Shown here: piece by piece, positions 6,038-8,095 of the stretch
How positions within the stretch are numbered: the first letter of the stretch is position 1
Layout: each line of letters opens with the position of its first letter
Notes under the pieces: generated by a model
The model's database searches: none
Told to the model about the DNA's origin: nothing
What the model saw: only the letters and a program-made list of their open reading frames with translations
Assembly (NCBI GenBank): GCA_024404275.1
Contig: JAKSQG010000080.1
Coordinates: 1-8,095 of the forward strand
Length of the DNA: 8,095 bases
From: Clostridia bacterium
Lineage (GTDB): Bacteria > Bacillota > Clostridia > Christensenellales > Aristaeellaceae
Direction: 5' to 3'
Translations under genes and position numbers: made by a program

Positions 6038-7294
6038 ATGAAACTGAGAGTGGAAGATAAACGCGGCCTTGTTTCTCCGGAAGCGCTGAAGGCGAAGATG
6101 GCCGAATCGGCCGCTGTTCTGGCCCGTGCGCAGGCCGGGGAAGAAAAATACGCCGACAGCCAGGGCTGGCTGAAGGTGGAGGAATGGGCCGGCGAAAAGG
6201 TGCTGGCGGAGATTGAAGCCATTGCCGACCGCGTGAAAAAGACCTGTGACGCCTTTGTACTGATCGGCGTTGGCGGCAGCAACAACGCCGCCCGCAGCGT
6301 GATCGAAGCGCTGGCGGACGGCAGCGGCGTGGAGATCATTTATGCCGGCAATACCCTGTCCGCGCATGCCCTGAGCAAGATGCTGCGGCAGCTGGAGGGC
6401 AAGGATTTTGCCATTGACTGCATTGCCAAAAACTTTGAAACGCTGGAGCCCGGCTCCTCCTTCCGCATTCTGCGCAAGGCGCTGGCGGAAAAATACAGCC
6501 CCGAGGAGGCGGCCAGCCGTGTCATCTGCACCGGCACCTACGGCAGCTCCCTGGAAAAGCTGTGTCAGGACAACGGGTACACCTTTGTGCCCTTCCCGAC
6601 CAACATCGGCGGGCGTTATACGGCGATGAGCTATGTCGGTCTGCTGCCCATGGCCTGTGCCGGCATTGATATCCGTGCGCTGGTGAAGGGCGCCTCCGAG
6701 ATGGAAGCGCGTCTGCACAGCGAAGGCTGCGAGGATAACCTCGCGCTGCGCTATGCCGCCCTGCGCAACCTGTACAACGAAAAGGGCTATCAGCTGGAGA
6801 TGCTTTCTTGCTTTGAGCCCCGTCTGCGGTGGTTCTTCAAGTGGTGGACGCAGCTGTTTGCCGAGAGCGAAGGCAAGGACGGCAAGGGACTTTTCCCCGT
6901 GTGCGCCGAATACTCCGAGGAGCTGCACGCTGTGGGTCAGTACATTCAGGACGGCGCGCCGCTGATGTTTGAGACCTTTATCGATGTGAAGGATCCCGGC
7001 GCTTCGCTGGTCATTGAGCCCGACGGCAAGAAGGATTATTTTGACTATCTGAACGGCATGGACTTTGCCGATGTCAACCGCGCGGCCTTTGAAGCGACGG
7101 TGACCGCGCACAGTGATAAGCTGCCCTGCCTGATCTTTGAGGTGGAAAAGCTGGACGCCCATGCCTTTGGCAGCCTGTTCTATTTCTTCCAGTTTGCCTG
7201 CTATGTTTCCGGCGGGATCCTGGGCATCAACCCCTTCGATCAGCCCGGTGTGGAGGCCTATAAGGGCTGGATGTTCAAGGCTCTGGGCAAGTGA
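6038..7294 (+). CDS. Phosphoglucose-isomerase-family aldose-ketose isomerase with altered phosphate loop
   Basis: A 418-residue member of the PGI family (Firmicutes type, usually about 450), expected to interconvert an aldohexose and a 2-ketohexose in the cytosol. Sugar-isomerase motifs are clear: IGVGGSNNAAR (76-86), IGGRY (190-194), SEGKDGKGLFP (277-287), LHAVGQYIQDG (296-306) and NPFDQPGVEAYK (398-409). Catalytic residues by alignment to animal PGI are present: Arg193, Glu276, His297 and Lys409. The phosphate-binding loop is changed. Where family members read SKSGTTTEP or SKTFTTQET, this protein reads AKNFETLEP (130-138), so the Ser becomes Ala130, the next hydroxyl residue becomes Asn132, and an acidic Glu134 enters the site. 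That is hard to reconcile with tight binding of glucose 6-phosphate. It lies between the kinase and the permease. A free, 6-sulfo or 6-carboxy hexose is the inferred substrate; a divergent glucose-6-phosphate isomerase remains possible. Confidence 0.88.
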   Translation: MKLRVEDKRGLVSPEALKAKMAESAAVLARAQAGEEKYADSQGWLKVEEWAGEKVLAEIEAIADRVKKTCDAFVLIGVGGSNNAARSVIEALADGSGVEIIYAGNTLSAHALSKMLRQLEGKDFAIDCIAKNFETLEPGSSFRILRKALAEKYSPEEAASRVICTGTYGSSLEKLCQDNGYTFVPFPTNIGGRYTAMSYVGLLPMACAGIDIRALVKGASEMEARLHSEGCEDNLALRYAALRNLYNEKGYQLEMLSCFEPRLRWFFKWWTQLFAESEGKDGKGLFPVCAEYSEELHAVGQYIQDGAPLMFETFIDVKDPGASLVIEPDGKKDYFDYLNGMDFADVNRAAFEATVTAHSDKLPCLIFEVEKLDAHAFGSLFYFFQFACYVSGGILGINPFDQPGVEAYKGWMFKALGK

Positions 7295-7295
7295 C

Positions 7296-7300
7296 GGGAG
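7296..7300 (+). promoter_or_regulatory. Ribosome binding site that sets the permease start
   Basis: GGGAG lies 8 nt before the ATG at 7309, matching the spacing used elsewhere in the operon. An in-frame GTG at 7291 overlaps the isomerase stop codon as GTGA and would add six polar residues, but has a poor upstream site. GTG initiation by coupling cannot be excluded. Confidence 0.65.
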
Positions 7301-7308
7301 AGACGGAA

Positions 7309-8094
7309 ATGTTGTTGTTTTTTGTCGTAAGCCTTCTGGCTTCGGTGGCGGGTGCCATCTGCGGCATCGGCGGCGGTGTGGTGATCAAGCCCACGCTGGA
7401 TATGTTCCATCTGGCCAGCGTGTCCACCATCAGCTTTTTGTCGGGCTGCACGGTGCTTTCCATGAGCTGCTATTCAGTCGGACGCGGCATGCTGTCCGGG
7501 GACAGCAAGGTGGACCTGAAAACCGGTACGCCGCTGGCCATCGGCGCCGCGGTGGGCGGTGTGGTCGGTCAGAACCTGTTTGGTGCCGTCAAGGCCATGT
7601 TTGCAAACGCCAACATGGTGGGCTCGGTGCAGGCCATCTGCCTGTTTCTGATCACGCTGGGCACCTTTGTGTACACGCTGCGCAAGGATAAGATCAGGAC
7701 GCATCAGATCACAAACGCTGTGGTGTGCGTTGTGATCGGTCTGCTGCTGGGCATCATGTCCAGCTTCTTGGGCATTGGCGGCGGCCCCATCAATCTGGTG
7801 GTGCTGGGTTTCTTCTTCTCCATGAAGACCAAGACCGCTGCCCAAAACAGCCTGTACATCATCCTTTTCAGCCAGATCACCAGCCTGTTTACCACCCTCA
7901 TCAAGGGTACGGTGCCGGAGTTTGACATTCTGGTGCTGATCCTGATGGTGGCGGGCGGCATCGGCGGCGGGATGATCGGCCGCGTCCTGAACAAGAAGAT
8001 GGACAACAAAGCCGTTGACAAGCTCTTCCTGGGCCTGATGCTGCTGATCATGTTCATCAGCCTTTCCAACGCCTGGCGCTACGCGCAGGCATAA
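7309..8094 (+). CDS. TauE/SafE-family (DUF81) membrane permease
   Basis: A hydrophobic protein of 261 residues, predicted to lie in the cytoplasmic membrane and to move small anions. The TauE/SafE signature is the internally duplicated GIGGG, seen at 19-23 (GAICGIGGGVV) and 155-159 (SSFLGIGGGPI), which marks the two repeat halves. Hydrophobic segments lie roughly at 1-25, 36-55, 74-98, 104-123, 135-152, 160-172, 181-198, 206-226 and 236-252. The polar stretch 124-134 (RKDKIRTHQIT) would be the central loop. Characterised relatives are linked to sulfite, taurine, sulfoacetate and other small organic anions, often as exporters. As the last gene, 14 nt after the isomerase, it may export an end product or import an acidic substrate. 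The family is too broad to name the ligand. The gene is complete, with TAA at 8092-8094, and the window ends there. Confidence 0.88.
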   Translation: MLLFFVVSLLASVAGAICGIGGGVVIKPTLDMFHLASVSTISFLSGCTVLSMSCYSVGRGMLSGDSKVDLKTGTPLAIGAAVGGVVGQNLFGAVKAMFANANMVGSVQAICLFLITLGTFVYTLRKDKIRTHQITNAVVCVVIGLLLGIMSSFLGIGGGPINLVVLGFFFSMKTKTAAQNSLYIILFSQITSLFTTLIKGTVPEFDILVLILMVAGGIGGGMIGRVLNKKMDNKAVDKLFLGLMLLIMFISLSNAWRYAQA

Positions 8095-8095
8095 C

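Noticed and set aside
3223..6339. Very long open frame (1038 codons) on the minus strand across the LarA-like and PFK-like genes
   Set aside because: It is antisense to two well-supported genes with full family motifs, its translation is low-complexity (rich in His, Ala, Gly, Gln) and no family motif is visible. GC-rich coding DNA often leaves an open antisense frame.
1..8095. Mobile elements, CRISPR arrays, tRNA or rRNA genes
   Set aside because: No transposase, integrase, terminal inverted repeats, spaced repeats or tRNA-like cloverleaf were visible; the duplicated 18-mer is explained as an operator pair.

Overview
The window reads as an accessory carbohydrate-catabolism locus from a GC-rich, low-redundancy Gram-positive anaerobe. 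Coding DNA looks clearly GC-rich, the one long intergenic region is AT-rich, Shine-Dalgarno sites are strong (AAAGGAG type) and every gene lies on the + strand. The Firmicutes-type phosphoglucose isomerase and clostridial-type PPi-PFK relative point to Clostridia, perhaps an Oscillospirales/Ruminococcaceae gut bacterium (Faecalibacterium, Gemmiger or Subdoligranulum relatives). The taxonomy is inference from style, not from a search.

Layout: a LacI-family regulator (15-1028) ends in its own hairpin terminator. A 240-nt regulatory region (1029-1268) follows. It holds a near-consensus sigma-A promoter flanked by two copies of the same 18-bp element, a LacI/CcpA-type operator. Six genes then follow on the same strand: class II fructose-bisphosphate-aldolase-like (1269-2423), triosephosphate-isomerase-like (2426-3271), LarA/DUF2088-like nickel-pincer racemase or epimerase (3283-4779), an 81-nt gap with a GC-rich hairpin, PPi-PFK-type phosphofructokinase-like (4861-6021), phosphoglucose-isomerase-like (6038-7294) and a TauE/SafE permease (7309-8094). 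Apart from the gap, spacings are 2-16 nt, so this looks like one operon with a possible internal attenuation or processing point.

How the genes could work together: in reverse gene order the enzymes make a miniature Embden-Meyerhof route (aldose-ketose isomerase, 1-kinase, aldolase, triose isomerase). The striking point is that the isomerase, the kinase, the triose isomerase and, less clearly, the aldolase keep their catalytic residues but have changed residues that normally hold the substrate's terminal (C6 or C3) phosphate. Together with a LarA homologue whose substrate-contacting residues are altered and a TauE/SafE permease (a family known for sulfonates, sulfite and small organic acids), this suggests a parallel glycolysis for a hexose without a C6 phosphate. 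A 6-sulfo sugar such as sulfoquinovose, a hexuronate, or an unphosphorylated hexose would all fit. The kinase would add phosphate at C1, and the aldolase would release DHAP plus a non-phosphorylated three-carbon aldehyde for the TIM-like enzyme. This is a hypothesis from residue reading against remembered family motifs. The window holds no sugar importer, glycosidase, C3-aldehyde dehydrogenase or LarB/C/E cofactor-biosynthesis gene that would settle it.
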